Positions 1 through 10,425 are shown, counted from the first letter of the stretch. The stretch is DNA of 64,000 nucleotides from Bacteroidota bacterium (GCA_013285595.1 JABDHF010000009.1:1-64000), one strand, 5' to 3'. Translations and numbers: made by a program. The notes: a model not told the origin generated them from the letters alone.

Positions 1-285
1 GACGGATACTTAATATTTTTTTTAATTATCTCCGGGAAACAGTTATCTAAAAACACTCAAAATACGTTCCACAAATGAACGTTTGTTATAACAAATTGCA
101 ATAGATTTGTAAACTCGCTGTGAAACGCACTGTAGTATTGGGTTTTAAGGGTTATGAATAATAACTATATACCTATAAATTTAACGCCAGCAGATACCAC
201 GACACTTAATTGCGGTGCAAAATTATACCAATATGTCAAAAATGCTACCTTTGCGCCACATTTTCACCCCAACTTTAACAAAAAC

Positions 286-1464
286 ATGGAAAAAGACCTG
301 TACCAGCACCCCGATTATTACCTTGTAGACGAGTTGCTGACCGAAGAACACAAGTTGATCCGCGATGCGGTAAGGAGTTATGTAAAGAAAGAAATTTCCC
401 CAATTATAGAAGAATATGCCCAAAAGGCAGAGTTCCCGAAGCAAATTATCAAGGGTTTAGGCGACTTGGGTTGTTTTGGGCCGTTTGTTCCCCAAAAGTA
501 CGGCGGCGCGGGGCTCGACTACATCTCGTACGGCATTATGATGCAGGAGTTAGAGCGCGGCGACTCGGGCATCCGCTCTACAGCTTCGGTGCAAGGTTCA
601 TTAGTTATGTTCCCCATCTATAAATTTGGTAGTGAAGAGCAAAAGATGAAATACCTGCCAAAATTGGCAACAGGGGAGTGGATGGGCTGTTTTGGCCTTA
701 CGGAGCCAAATCACGGATCGAACCCGGCAGGTATGCTCACCAACTATACCGACGCGGGTGACCATGTGATCCTTAACGGATCGAAGATGTGGATATCTAA
801 CGCACCATTTGCAGATATTGCCGTAGTATGGGCAAAAGATGAGCAGGGCGAAATACACGGCTTGGTGGTGGAGCGCGGTATGGAAGGTTTTACCACGCCC
901 GAAACTCATGGCAAATGGTCGCTAAGAGCATCTGCTACCGGTGAACTGGTTTTTGATAATGTAAAAGTGCCTAAGGAAAATATATTCCCAACCATAAAGG
1001 GTTTGAAAGGCCCGCTTACCTGCCTGAGCAGCGCACGCTATGGTATAGCCTGGGGCGCCCTTGGTTGCGCTATGGACTGCTACGATACAGCATTGCGCTA
1101 TTCACAACAGCGTATACAGTTTGGCAGGCCTATAGGTGGTTTCCAGCTCACGCAAAAGAAGCTGGCAGAAATGATCACCGAGATCACCAAAAGCCAGCTG
1201 CTCAATTGGCGCCTCGGCGTGCTGCGCAACGAAGACAGGGCCACACCGGCTCAGATATCGATGGCTAAGCGCAATAGCTGCGACATAGCCCTGAAGGTAA
1301 GCCGCGAGGCAAGGCAGATACTCGGCGGCATGGGTATCACCGGCGAATTCAGCATAATGAGGCACATGATGAACCTGGAATCTGTAGTGACCTATGAAGG
1401 CACGCACGATATACACCTGCTGATAACCGGCATGGATGTTACGGGGTTCAATGCTTTTACTTAG
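286..1464 (+). CDS. acyl-CoA dehydrogenase, glutaryl-CoA dehydrogenase-like
   Basis: Acyl-CoA dehydrogenase motifs (GCFGLTEPNHGSNPAGM, RIQFGRPIGGFQLTQKKLA, ARQILGGMGITGEFSIMRH, VVTYEGTHDIHLL). Start moved from ORF-track 154 to the ATG at 286 (MEKDLYQHPDYY). Confidence 0.85.
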   Translation: MEKDLYQHPDYYLVDELLTEEHKLIRDAVRSYVKKEISPIIEEYAQKAEFPKQIIKGLGDLGCFGPFVPQKYGGAGLDYISYGIMMQELERGDSGIRSTASVQGSLVMFPIYKFGSEEQKMKYLPKLATGEWMGCFGLTEPNHGSNPAGMLTNYTDAGDHVILNGSKMWISNAPFADIAVVWAKDEQGEIHGLVVERGMEGFTTPETHGKWSLRASATGELVFDNVKVPKENIFPTIKGLKGPLTCLSSARYGIAWGALGCAMDCYDTALRYSQQRIQFGRPIGGFQLTQKKLAEMITEITKSQLLNWRLGVLRNEDRATPAQISMAKRNSCDIALKVSREARQILGGMGITGEFSIMRHMMNLESVVTYEGTHDIHLLITGMDVTGFNAFT

Positions 1465-1498
1465 AAATGTGAATTAGGGATTTGGATCGTTTTATATC

Positions 1499-1529
1499 AA
1501 ATGCAGGGCTTTGGCCTTGCATTTTTTTT
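1499..1529 (+). terminator. rho-independent terminator after acyl-CoA dehydrogenase
   Basis: Hairpin aaatgcagggc/ggccttgcattt followed by a T-run. Confidence 0.55.
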
Positions 1530-1629
1530 GAGTATAACTATCCTTTTGAAAACCAATGGCATGAAATTTTTCAAGGGTTTATCGAAGACTGGAAATAGTG
1601 TTTAGGCTAACCCAAAATTTATAAAAGCT

Positions 1630-1800
1630 ATGAAAAAGCTACAGGTATTTTCGATAATTGTATTGTTGTTATCTTTAAGCAGTTGCCAGGTAATAGGCGA
1701 TATTTTTAAAACAGGGGTAGGGGTAGGGGTGTTCCTCGTACTTGCAGTAATAGGCCTCATCATTTTTGTAATAGCCAAAATAGGTGGCGGGGGTAAGTAA
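1630..1800 (+). CDS. small lipoprotein / single-pass membrane protein (56 aa), absent from the ORF track
   Basis: Translates to MKKLQVFSIIVLLLSLSSCQVIGDIFKTGVGVGVFLVLAVIGLIIFVIAKIGGGGK; lipobox LSSC plus one TM segment. Confidence 0.7.
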   Translation: MKKLQVFSIIVLLLSLSSCQVIGDIFKTGVGVGVFLVLAVIGLIIFVIAKIGGGGK

Positions 1801-1845
1801 GGCAAAAATTTAAAATCAAATAATTAACCATCAAAAACTAATATT

Positions 1846-2151
1846 ATGAGCACATCGAAATTTTTTGCCGGCGCACTTGTAGGGCTTGTGGCCGGACTGC
1901 TGTTAGCTCCTGAAAAAGGAGAAGACCTGAGAAGCGACCTGGCAGACTCTGCCGAAAAATGGAAACGCAAATTCTACCGCCTTACCGGAAAAACTGCTGC
2001 TGAACTGGAAGACCTGCGCAGCCTGCTCGACGAAGAAATAGAAGGCCTCAGCGATGATGTGCGCAGCCGCATACTGAATATACTTGATGAAAGCGAGCGT
2101 AGCGCAAGAAACCTGAAGCGCAACTTCACTACTGAGCTGAGAGACATGTAA
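1846..2151 (+). CDS. YtxH domain-containing protein
   Basis: N-terminal FFAGALVGLVAGLLLAPEKGEDLR typical of YtxH. Confidence 0.8.
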   Translation: MSTSKFFAGALVGLVAGLLLAPEKGEDLRSDLADSAEKWKRKFYRLTGKTAAELEDLRSLLDEEIEGLSDDVRSRILNILDESERSARNLKRNFTTELRDM

Positions 2152-2174
2152 GAAATAACGGCGTTATATAAAGC

Positions 2175-2207
2175 AAAAGCGGGAAGCATTGAGCTCCCCG
2201 CTTTTTT
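2175..2207 (+). terminator. rho-independent terminator after ytxH-like gene
   Basis: aaaagcgggaagc / gctccccgctttttt hairpin plus T-run. Confidence 0.6.
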
Positions 2208-2224
2208 AATGGTATTAAATGTGA

Positions 2225-2776
2225 TTACGGATTGTCAGTAGTTACCGTTTCGGCAGAGCGTGCGTCATCTGGAGTGTTTTCCAGGTCACGGTCCAGGGTG
2301 TAAAGCGCGTCGCCATTGGCAGTTTCGCCACCCGCGATCTTTATCTTCGATATAAGGTCAAGCGCCATAGTTTCTTCTTCTATCTGCTCTTTTACAAACC
2401 ACTGCATAAAGTTCCAGGTTGCCCAGTCTTGCTCGTCAAGGCTCATTTTTACCAGCCTGTAGATGGAGTTGGTATTATCTACCTCGGCTTCAAATACCTT
2501 ATTGAAACAATCGTTAACACTTGTCGGGTCAGGATTAGGAGCCGGTATTGCCGTTATTATTACCCGTCCGCCACGCTTCTGGATGTATTCCAGAATTTTC
2601 ATCATATGGTTACGCTCCTCAGCCGCATGGCGGAAAAGGAAATTGGCTATGCCTTCATACCCTGCACTATCCGCCCATGAGGCATAAGAAAGATATATTT
2701 GTGAAGCGTGTGCTTCCTTGGTCATCTGGTCGTTGAGTGCGGCTTCAATTGTTTTTGAGAGGCGGTTTGTGTCCAT
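2225..2776 (-). CDS. ferritin
   Basis: Ferritin-like four-helix protein: ANFLFRHAAEERNHMMKILEYIQKRGG, WFVKEQIEEE. Confidence 0.85.
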   Translation of the reverse strand: MDTNRLSKTIEAALNDQMTKEAHASQIYLSYASWADSAGYEGIANFLFRHAAEERNHMMKILEYIQKRGGRVIITAIPAPNPDPTSVNDCFNKVFEAEVDNTNSIYRLVKMSLDEQDWATWNFMQWFVKEQIEEETMALDLISKIKIAGGETANGDALYTLDRDLENTPDDARSAETVTTDNP

Positions 2777-2875
2777 GGCAATGATTTTTTTGTTTGTGAG
2801 ATAAAGATATTAAATGTTGTGTGTTAGTGCAGTAACTTTTTATGATAAAAAAGTTAGTCAAATTTTATGCCCTCG

Positions 2876-3214
2876 TTAGTTGTGCCGCCAGTGTGTTTTA
2901 TCCCGGTCATTGCCGCCCCGTAATATATTCACGATAAGCGCCAGGAACATCGCGCATACAACCGCCGCAGCTACCTCTTTAATTATTGGGTCGGTGATAA
3001 AAACGAGATGTACTTTTAAAAACCTGTTACCAAGCCACGCGCCGGCAACACCGATAATAATAGTAGTAACCATGCCAAAACCGCGGCCGGGCAATATCAT
3101 TTGCGCCAGCAACCCAGCAATCATGCCTGTGACTACTAAAACGATCAATGCCTTATGCTCATGAAATTGCTGCGACAGGAAGGATGCTAATGAAAATAAG
3201 AAAAGTGGCGCCAC
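2876..3214 (-). CDS. GlsB/YeaQ/YmgE-type stress-response membrane protein
   Basis: Repeated glycine-rich TM segments: GMIAGLLAQMILPGRGFGMVTTIIIGVAGAWLG. Confidence 0.6.
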   Translation of the reverse strand: MAPLFLFSLASFLSQQFHEHKALIVLVVTGMIAGLLAQMILPGRGFGMVTTIIIGVAGAWLGNRFLKVHLVFITDPIIKEVAAAVVCAMFLALIVNILRGGNDRDKTHWRHN

Positions 3215-3303
3215 AGTGCAGAGGTTAGCATGTAAATTTATAACTTCCTGTTTTTTATATCAATGCACACAATATAAAGTAGCTGATTATTTTTGATGAA
3301 TAA

Positions 3304-4461
3304 ATGAAAGAAAAAATAAAGAGGGGATTATTTCTTTTTATGCTGCTGGTATTGTTCCTGCCACTTGTGCAGCAATCCTTTCATTTATTTGATGGTATAA
3401 AGCTATATGGAAAATTCGACCAGGCCCCTGATATTGATTTTTCTATTGGTAAGTGGTGGAGCGGCACCTATTGGGACTGGAAGAGTAAGTATGTTAACGA
3501 TGCCGTGGGGTTAAGGCCTGTAATGATAAAAACCAACAATCAGGTGAATTTTAGTTTATTTGGCAAAATACCCCTAAGCATCCCGCCTCCAAAAGATGAT
3601 TACTTGTTTTATTACAGTTTTATATGGGCATATTCCGGGAGAGATTATTTAGGGATGCACAGAATTATTACTAGTGCAGAAAAGCTCAAGGCGGTACAAG
3701 ACACGATGAAAAAAGCAGGCAAGTCGCTAATACTGGTATGTGCGCCCGGAAAGGCTTTCTTTTACCCGGAATATTTGCAAAGTATTTATCAAAATCCCGC
3801 CAAGAAGCCAACTAACTATGCAATATATACTAAAGTGGCAGACTCACTGGGTATTAATATGATCGACTTTAATGCATGGTTTCTTGCTATAAAAGGCAAA
3901 ACTAAGGACCTGTTATTTACGAGATCAGGCATACACTGGTCTACGTATGGTGCCATGCTAGCCGCCGATAGCCTGGTGAACTATATGGAAAATCTGCGGC
4001 ACATAAAAATGCGGCATCCCGTATGGGCAAATGTTGAACACACAAATACTGCAAAATATGCTGACGATGACATAGTTAAATGCTGTAACTTTTTTTTCCC
4101 GTATACAAAGGAAGTATATAGCTACCCGGATATTTCTTACCCTTTACAAAATTATATGGTAAGGCCTAAAACGGTCTATATCGGCGACAGTTTTACCGAG
4201 ATGTGGATATTTGAGCATTTTATGGACAAAGTAAATGTTGACTGGAAATTCTGGTATTATTTCAGAGAAATATGGGATGTGTATGACCAGGATGAATCAG
4301 CCAGGAAACGTACACTGGCTGGGGACGAATGGTTGGGTGACATTAATAGTGCAGATTACGTAGTATTGGTATACACCGCTTCCAACTTTAGTAATGTGGG
4401 AAGTGGCTTTATTGAAAAGGCATACGATCATTATTTTCCGGCATCACCGATCTTAGATTAA
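3304..4461 (+). CDS. AlgX/AlgJ-like SGNH O-acetyltransferase-related protein, paralog 1
   Basis: SGIHWSTYGAMLAADSL and YIGDSFTEMW motifs; similar to the three other paralogs; adjacent to MBOAT. Confidence 0.75.
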   Translation: MKEKIKRGLFLFMLLVLFLPLVQQSFHLFDGIKLYGKFDQAPDIDFSIGKWWSGTYWDWKSKYVNDAVGLRPVMIKTNNQVNFSLFGKIPLSIPPPKDDYLFYYSFIWAYSGRDYLGMHRIITSAEKLKAVQDTMKKAGKSLILVCAPGKAFFYPEYLQSIYQNPAKKPTNYAIYTKVADSLGINMIDFNAWFLAIKGKTKDLLFTRSGIHWSTYGAMLAADSLVNYMENLRHIKMRHPVWANVEHTNTAKYADDDIVKCCNFFFPYTKEVYSYPDISYPLQNYMVRPKTVYIGDSFTEMWIFEHFMDKVNVDWKFWYYFREIWDVYDQDESARKRTLAGDEWLGDINSADYVVLVYTASNFSNVGSGFIEKAYDHYFPASPILD

Positions 4462-4550
4462 ATAGTATACGAAACAATTGCAATTGACGTTTGAACAACT
4501 GGTAAGCATTATTTTTATTATTTTGTAGGAAATCCCGATCTTATTTAAAA

Positions 4551-5975
4551 ATGGTATTCAGCAGCATAGCATTTATATTTTACTTTTTGCCCCTGTTCTT
4601 TTTCTTTTATTACCTGGCTGATAAGAGATATAAGAATGCCGTGATATTGGCAGGCAGTATATTGTTTTATTCCTTTGGGGCTCCACGGTTTATTTTTGTT
4701 ATTTTAGGTACCACTGTTGTAGATTTCTATGTAGTGCGCCTTATGTCGGCTACAGAGAATCGGTCACGAAGGGTTGCCTTACTCTGTTTGTCGCTGGCTA
4801 TCAACCTGGGGTTGTTGTTTTATTTCAAATACAGCAATTTCTTTGTTGAAAACCTGAATGCCATCTTTGGCAAGCTGGGCGTACACCAGCTATCATGGAC
4901 AAAGCTAGTGTTGCCTATTGGTATATCCTTCTATACTTTTGAAACCATTACTTATGTGGTCGATGTATTCCGGGGCATTCATAAACCATTAAAGAACTTT
5001 TGGGATTACCAGCTATATATCATACTGTTTCCAAAGCTCATAGCCGGGCCTATCATAAGGTATCACGATTTTGCAGGGCAGATATACGACCACACTGAGC
5101 ATGAAACCACGGATAATAAGCTGCGGGGACTATACCGGTTTTTCATTGGGCTGGGCAAAAAGGTGCTGATAGCCAACACCATAGGTGCCAGCGCCGATGC
5201 CATTTTTAACATTCCTCACGATCAGCTGGGCACTACCACTGCATGGCTTGGCGCCCTTTCCTACACCTTCCAGATATACTTTGACTTCTCTGGCTATTCC
5301 GATATGGCCATAGGCCTGGGGCTAATGATGGGTTTCCGTTTCCCTGAAAATTTTAATAATCCATATACCGCGGCTTCCATTACAGATTTCTGGAGAAAGT
5401 GGCATATAACATTGGGCAACTGGATGCGTACTTATCTGTACATACCACTTGGTGGCAACAGGGTAAGCAGCAAGTGGCGGCTTTATTTTAATCTGTGGCT
5501 GGTGTTTCTTGCCTCGGGCTTATGGCATGGCGCGGCGTGGGGCTTTATCATATGGGGAGCATACCATGGCTTCTTCCTTGTTATAGAGCGCCTTTTTCTC
5601 GGCAAGTGGCTGGCAAAACTAGGTAAGGCTTCCTTCATTTACACTTTTGCGGTGGTATTGGTAGGGTGGGTATTTTTCAGGCTGGAGTATTTTCATTACG
5701 CCATTGGCTATTTGCAGCGCATGTTCTCATGGCATAACAATGTAGGCATGTGGCAGCCCGATACGGAATACAAATTCATACTGGTAGTTGCGGCATTCTT
5801 CTCGTTCTTCACTCTGCCTGTGTGGGGGCTAAAGATACAGCAGCGTATATTTTATTCCGATTATTCGCTGAGGCTTCACTTTGTAATGGCGTTTGTTACG
5901 TTGCTGCTATGTATTATTTCGGCAGGGCGTATCACGGTTTCTACCTTTAACCCATTTATCTATTTCCGGTTCTAG
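4551..5975 (+). CDS. MBOAT family O-acyltransferase (AlgI-like)
   Basis: PIGISFYTFETITYVVDVFRG, FWRKWHITLGNWMRTYLYIPLGGNR, SGLWHGAAWGFIIWGAYHG are MBOAT hallmarks. Confidence 0.93.
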   Translation: MVFSSIAFIFYFLPLFFFFYYLADKRYKNAVILAGSILFYSFGAPRFIFVILGTTVVDFYVVRLMSATENRSRRVALLCLSLAINLGLLFYFKYSNFFVENLNAIFGKLGVHQLSWTKLVLPIGISFYTFETITYVVDVFRGIHKPLKNFWDYQLYIILFPKLIAGPIIRYHDFAGQIYDHTEHETTDNKLRGLYRFFIGLGKKVLIANTIGASADAIFNIPHDQLGTTTAWLGALSYTFQIYFDFSGYSDMAIGLGLMMGFRFPENFNNPYTAASITDFWRKWHITLGNWMRTYLYIPLGGNRVSSKWRLYFNLWLVFLASGLWHGAAWGFIIWGAYHGFFLVIERLFLGKWLAKLGKASFIYTFAVVLVGWVFFRLEYFHYAIGYLQRMFSWHNNVGMWQPDTEYKFILVVAAFFSFFTLPVWGLKIQQRIFYSDYSLRLHFVMAFVTLLLCIISAGRITVSTFNPFIYFRF

Positions 5976-5977
5976 CC

Positions 5978-7132
5978 ATGGGCAGCAAAGCGAAGAACGG
6001 CTTATTCTTTTTCCTTTTTGCGATTCTCTTTTTGCCTATGCTGCAAAAGGCATTCCCATTTATTAAAAGCGCCCCGCTGAGCGGGGGATACCAGAACAGC
6101 GCTGATGTGGAATTTAAACCGGATAAATGGTTCGACGGCTCGTATTGGGATGGTAAAAGCAAATACTTAAACGATCATCTTGGTTTCAGGCCAGACTTTG
6201 TAAGAGTGAATAACCAGCTGGATTATTCATTGTTCCGGAAAATACGGGTAGGATGGAAGTTATTGGGCGATGATTCAAGCCTGTGCCAGGACACGTATAT
6301 ATACAGCTACCTTGGAAGAGATTTTGACGGATACCCATACATACAGGAAAAGGTGACAAAGTTAAAGGCCCTGCAGGATACGCTGGCCCGGGTGGGCAAA
6401 TCGCTGATCTTTGTTTATGCTCCGTCGAAAGCTTATTATTACCCGGAGCATATACCAAAGAAATTAAGAGATACCGCCAGGGGTATTACAAACCTGGAAA
6501 CATATAAACGCCTCGGCGACGCAGCAGGTGTCAATCAAATTGACTTTAATGCATGGCTCCCGGCCATGAAATATGAAAGCAAAGAGCTGCTATATCCCAG
6601 GCAAGGATTTCACTGGTCGGTTTACGGATCGCTATTGGCGGCAGATAGCCTTATTAGGTACATAGAGCGCCTGCGCAATATACATATGGTGCATCCCGTT
6701 TGGGAGCGTATAGAGCATACGATGCAGGCAAGAGATAAAGATGATGATATAGCAAAGTCGATGAACCTCGTAGTGCCCTTTACAAAAGAAACATTCAGCT
6801 ACCCGGTGGTAAGGTTTGCCGGAGACAAAACCGCAGTAAAGCCAAGAGTCATATACGTAGGCGACAGCTTCTTGTTTCAATGGATGCGCCAGTGGGTGAT
6901 GGAAAATGTGAACAGCGACTGGCAAATATGGTATTACAACAGGGAATTAATAAATAGAACTTACAATGAAGATGCTTGCCAGCCTTTTAATGACGAATAT
7001 GTTTTTGAACAGGTCGGCAAAGCTGACGTTATTGTGATCATGTTTACATCGCCAAACCTTAGTAAGATGAGCAATAATTTTGTAGAGAAAATGTATGACC
7101 ACTTTTACGCAGCCAAACCAATGATCAAATAA
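5978..7132 (+). CDS. AlgX/AlgJ-like protein, paralog 2
   Basis: QGFHWSVYGSLLAADSL, YVGDSFLFQW. Confidence 0.75.
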   Translation: MGSKAKNGLFFFLFAILFLPMLQKAFPFIKSAPLSGGYQNSADVEFKPDKWFDGSYWDGKSKYLNDHLGFRPDFVRVNNQLDYSLFRKIRVGWKLLGDDSSLCQDTYIYSYLGRDFDGYPYIQEKVTKLKALQDTLARVGKSLIFVYAPSKAYYYPEHIPKKLRDTARGITNLETYKRLGDAAGVNQIDFNAWLPAMKYESKELLYPRQGFHWSVYGSLLAADSLIRYIERLRNIHMVHPVWERIEHTMQARDKDDDIAKSMNLVVPFTKETFSYPVVRFAGDKTAVKPRVIYVGDSFLFQWMRQWVMENVNSDWQIWYYNRELINRTYNEDACQPFNDEYVFEQVGKADVIVIMFTSPNLSKMSNNFVEKMYDHFYAAKPMIK

Positions 7133-7149
7133 TTGTAGCGCTTTTTTTA

Positions 7150-8298
7150 ATGACCGGGAATAAAATAAAGAATGGCTTACTTTTTTTGCTTTTCAGCATA
7201 CTCTTTTTGCCCATGCTGCAAAAGGCATTTCCTTTTATTAAAAGCGCCCCGCTAAATGGGGAATATATAGTTGCCGCCGATACTATATTTACCCCCGAAA
7301 AATGGTTTGACGGAATATACTGGAATAGGAAAAGCAAGTATATCAACGATAATATGGGGCTAAGGCCAGACATCATAAGGCTAAACAACCAGGTCGATTT
7401 TTCGCTGTTTAAAAAAATACATTCGGAATGGCGGCTGCTTGGCGAGAACTCCTGCATTTTCCAGGATGTGTATATCTATAGCTACCTGGGCAGGGACTAT
7501 GACGGCTACCCATATATACAGGAGAAAGTAAGAAAGCTAAAGGCTATACAGGATACACTAGGCAAACTGGGCAAGTCGTTAGTATTCATACATGCTCCCT
7601 GCAAGGCATTTTATTACCCCGAGTATTTTCCTAAAAGGTATAAAGACACAGTGAAGTGCATGAGTAATTATGAAGCCTACAAGAAGATAGGCGATTCGCT
7701 GGGCCTCGAGCAAATAGACTTCAACGCATGGTTTCGGGGAATGAAAAACAGCAGCCCGGAACTGTTGTACCCCAAACAAGGGTTTCACTGGTCTGCTTAC
7801 GGATCGCTGATAGCCGCAGACAGCCTTACCCGCTATATAGAGCGCCGCCAGAACATTCATATGATACACCCGGTATGGGATAAAATAGAGCATACCGATA
7901 AGCCGCGCTATAAAGACGACGATATTGCCCGGTCAATGAACCTGGTATGGCCGCTGGCGCACGAAACTTTCAGCTACCCGGAATTACGGTATACCAGTGA
8001 TAGGCAGGCCACAAAGCCCAGGGTCATTTACATAGGCGACAGCTTTCTTTTTGAATGGACAGACCAGTGGGTATTACAAAATACCGACAGCACCTGGCAT
8101 ATCTGGTACTACAACCAAAGCATTATAGATAAGGACAACAGCCTTAAGGCCATGCATATGCTGAACGATAGTGAGCGTATAAGGCAAATTGACGATGCCG
8201 ACTGTATAGTTATTATGTTCACCTCTCGCAACATGAGCAAGATGGACCAAGGTTTTGCAGAGCAGATCTATCAACATTTTTATCCGGGAAACAAATGA
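7150..8298 (+). CDS. AlgX/AlgJ-like protein, paralog 3
   Basis: QGFHWSAYGSLIAADSL, YIGDSFLFEW. Confidence 0.75.
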   Translation: MTGNKIKNGLLFLLFSILFLPMLQKAFPFIKSAPLNGEYIVAADTIFTPEKWFDGIYWNRKSKYINDNMGLRPDIIRLNNQVDFSLFKKIHSEWRLLGENSCIFQDVYIYSYLGRDYDGYPYIQEKVRKLKAIQDTLGKLGKSLVFIHAPCKAFYYPEYFPKRYKDTVKCMSNYEAYKKIGDSLGLEQIDFNAWFRGMKNSSPELLYPKQGFHWSAYGSLIAADSLTRYIERRQNIHMIHPVWDKIEHTDKPRYKDDDIARSMNLVWPLAHETFSYPELRYTSDRQATKPRVIYIGDSFLFEWTDQWVLQNTDSTWHIWYYNQSIIDKDNSLKAMHMLNDSERIRQIDDADCIVIMFTSRNMSKMDQGFAEQIYQHFYPGNK

Positions 8299-9449
8299 TG
8301 GTGGACAAAAGAAAACACATATTGTTCTACGTCATTTTCGCGTTCCTTTTCCTGCCGCTGCTGCAGCAGAACTTTTCGTTTATTACCAGTGGCAGATTAT
8401 ATGGCTGGTTTACAACCTCACCCGATGTTGATTTTGCATGGGATAAATGGTTCGATGGCTCTTACTGCAGGGACAAAACAAAATACTATAACGACAATGT
8501 AGGCTTCAGGCCAGACCTCATAAGGCTAGGCAGCCAGCTCGACTATTCGCTGTTTACAAAATTCCGCTCCAATAAGATCATCCTCGGCACCGACACCTCT
8601 TTACTGACGCCTGAATTTCTCGATCCTTTTATCGGCAAAGACTACGCAGGCTATAGTGTTATATCAGAAAACGTGCGCAAGCTGAAAGCCATACAAGATA
8701 CCCTTACCCACTTGGGCAAAACAATGGTACTGGTCTATTCTCCAGATAAAGCCTACTATTATGAGGATGAAATTCCCGCCACGTATAAGGCATTGCGTAA
8801 AGGTCCCGACAATTATCAGGTATACATAAAAGTTGCTGATTCTCATGGCATTAACCAGGTAGACTTTAACGCATGGTTTATGCAGTTAAAGCACATCAGT
8901 ACAGAGGTGCTGTACCCTAAACAGGGCTACCACTGGTCTATGTACGGGTGCCTGCTTGCGGCCGATAGCCTGGAAAGATATATAGAAAAAGCAAGGAACA
9001 TCCACATGCCGCACCCCGTATGGGACAGGGTAGAGCATACCAGCAAGCCACGATATTCAGACAACGACCTCGCCCTAACCCTCAACTTAATTTACCCAAC
9101 TACCAAAGAAACATTCAGCTACCCTAATGTCACCTACCCGGCAAGCAGCACCATGACCAAACCTAAGATCATTTACCTGGGCGATAGTTTTCTGTTTCAA
9201 TGGGAGATGGCTGGCGTGATGGACAATACCAATACCGGCTGGCAGATATGGTATTACTTCAACGAGCTATACCAAACCGGCGACCTGGCGAGAGAAGCGC
9301 ATCACCCAACAGCAGAAACAGACTGGATAAAAGCATTGGAAAACACTGATTGCCTGGTGATCATGTACACCCCGCACAACATGTATGAAATAGGCGATGG
9401 CTTTATTGACAAAGCGTACACCCACTTTTACCCCGGAATGTTAAAATGA
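8295..9449 (+). CDS. AlgX/AlgJ-like protein, paralog 4
   Basis: QGYHWSMYGCLLAADSL, YLGDSFLFQW; 4-nt overlap with the preceding gene. Confidence 0.75.
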   Translation: MMVDKRKHILFYVIFAFLFLPLLQQNFSFITSGRLYGWFTTSPDVDFAWDKWFDGSYCRDKTKYYNDNVGFRPDLIRLGSQLDYSLFTKFRSNKIILGTDTSLLTPEFLDPFIGKDYAGYSVISENVRKLKAIQDTLTHLGKTMVLVYSPDKAYYYEDEIPATYKALRKGPDNYQVYIKVADSHGINQVDFNAWFMQLKHISTEVLYPKQGYHWSMYGCLLAADSLERYIEKARNIHMPHPVWDRVEHTSKPRYSDNDLALTLNLIYPTTKETFSYPNVTYPASSTMTKPKIIYLGDSFLFQWEMAGVMDNTNTGWQIWYYFNELYQTGDLAREAHHPTAETDWIKALENTDCLVIMYTPHNMYEIGDGFIDKAYTHFYPGMLK

Positions 9450-9504
9450 CCAGCCCCAAATTATCTATTCTCTTCTTTCGCTAACTTCGTCGCAAATAAA
9501 TACA

Positions 9505-10407
9505 ATGGTCCTTCAGCAACCGCTTAATCATAATTTAGAACTGATAGCCCGGCAGGTGGTAGAAGGTTTTATCATAGGGCTGCACAAAAGCCCGTTTCAT
9601 GGCTTTTCGGTAGAGTTTGCCGAGCACCGCCTCTACAACCCCGGCGACCCACTCCGTCACATAGACTGGCGCGTATATGGCCGCACCGACAAATTATTCA
9701 TCAAGCGTTTTGAAGAGGAGACCAACCTGCGCTGCTGCCTCGTAGTAGATACCTCATCGTCCATGCAGTTTCCCAAAGACGATAAAAAGCTAAACAAGCT
9801 GCAGTTCTCCTGCGTAGCCGCAGCCAGCCTTATACAATTATTGAAGCGCCAGCTCGATGCTGCCGCCCTCGCACTGTTCGACGACCAGGTCAATTATCTC
9901 TCCGAATGCCGCTCCACACACAGCCACTACCGTATGCTCATTAATGAGCTGCAGCGGGTGATGGACGTAACTACAGAGAACAAGGTAACCAACGCCTCAA
10001 AAGCCCTGCACCTGGTAGCGGAGCAAATGCACAAACGCTCACTCGTAGTGGTATTTAGCGATATGATGGACGATGCCGATAACATAGAAGACCTGTTCTC
10101 GTCACTGCAACATTTGAGATATAATAAACACGAGGTAATATTATTCCATATAGTAGACGGTGCGCAGGAGCTGGCTTTTGAATTTGAGAACAGGCCCTAC
10201 GAATTTGTAGATATGGAAAGTGGCGACCGTATAAAGCTGCAGCCGCAACAGATAAAAGAACAATACATAAGTAAAATGCGCGATTTCCAGGAGATGATAG
10301 AAAACCGCTGCCACCAATACCAGATAGATAGGGTAGCGGTAGACCTCTCTCAGCCGGTAGATGAGGTGCTGCACGCATTTTTAGTAAAGCGAAATAAATT
10401 GATGTAA
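9505..10407 (+). CDS. DUF58 domain-containing protein
   Basis: GFSVEFAEHRLYNPGDPLRHIDWRVYGRTDKLFIKRFEEETNLRCCLVVDTSSSM. Confidence 0.9.
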   Translation: MVLQQPLNHNLELIARQVVEGFIIGLHKSPFHGFSVEFAEHRLYNPGDPLRHIDWRVYGRTDKLFIKRFEEETNLRCCLVVDTSSSMQFPKDDKKLNKLQFSCVAAASLIQLLKRQLDAAALALFDDQVNYLSECRSTHSHYRMLINELQRVMDVTTENKVTNASKALHLVAEQMHKRSLVVVFSDMMDDADNIEDLFSSLQHLRYNKHEVILFHIVDGAQELAFEFENRPYEFVDMESGDRIKLQPQQIKEQYISKMRDFQEMIENRCHQYQIDRVAVDLSQPVDEVLHAFLVKRNKLM

Positions 10408-10425
10408 ATCACAAGATTTTTTCCT

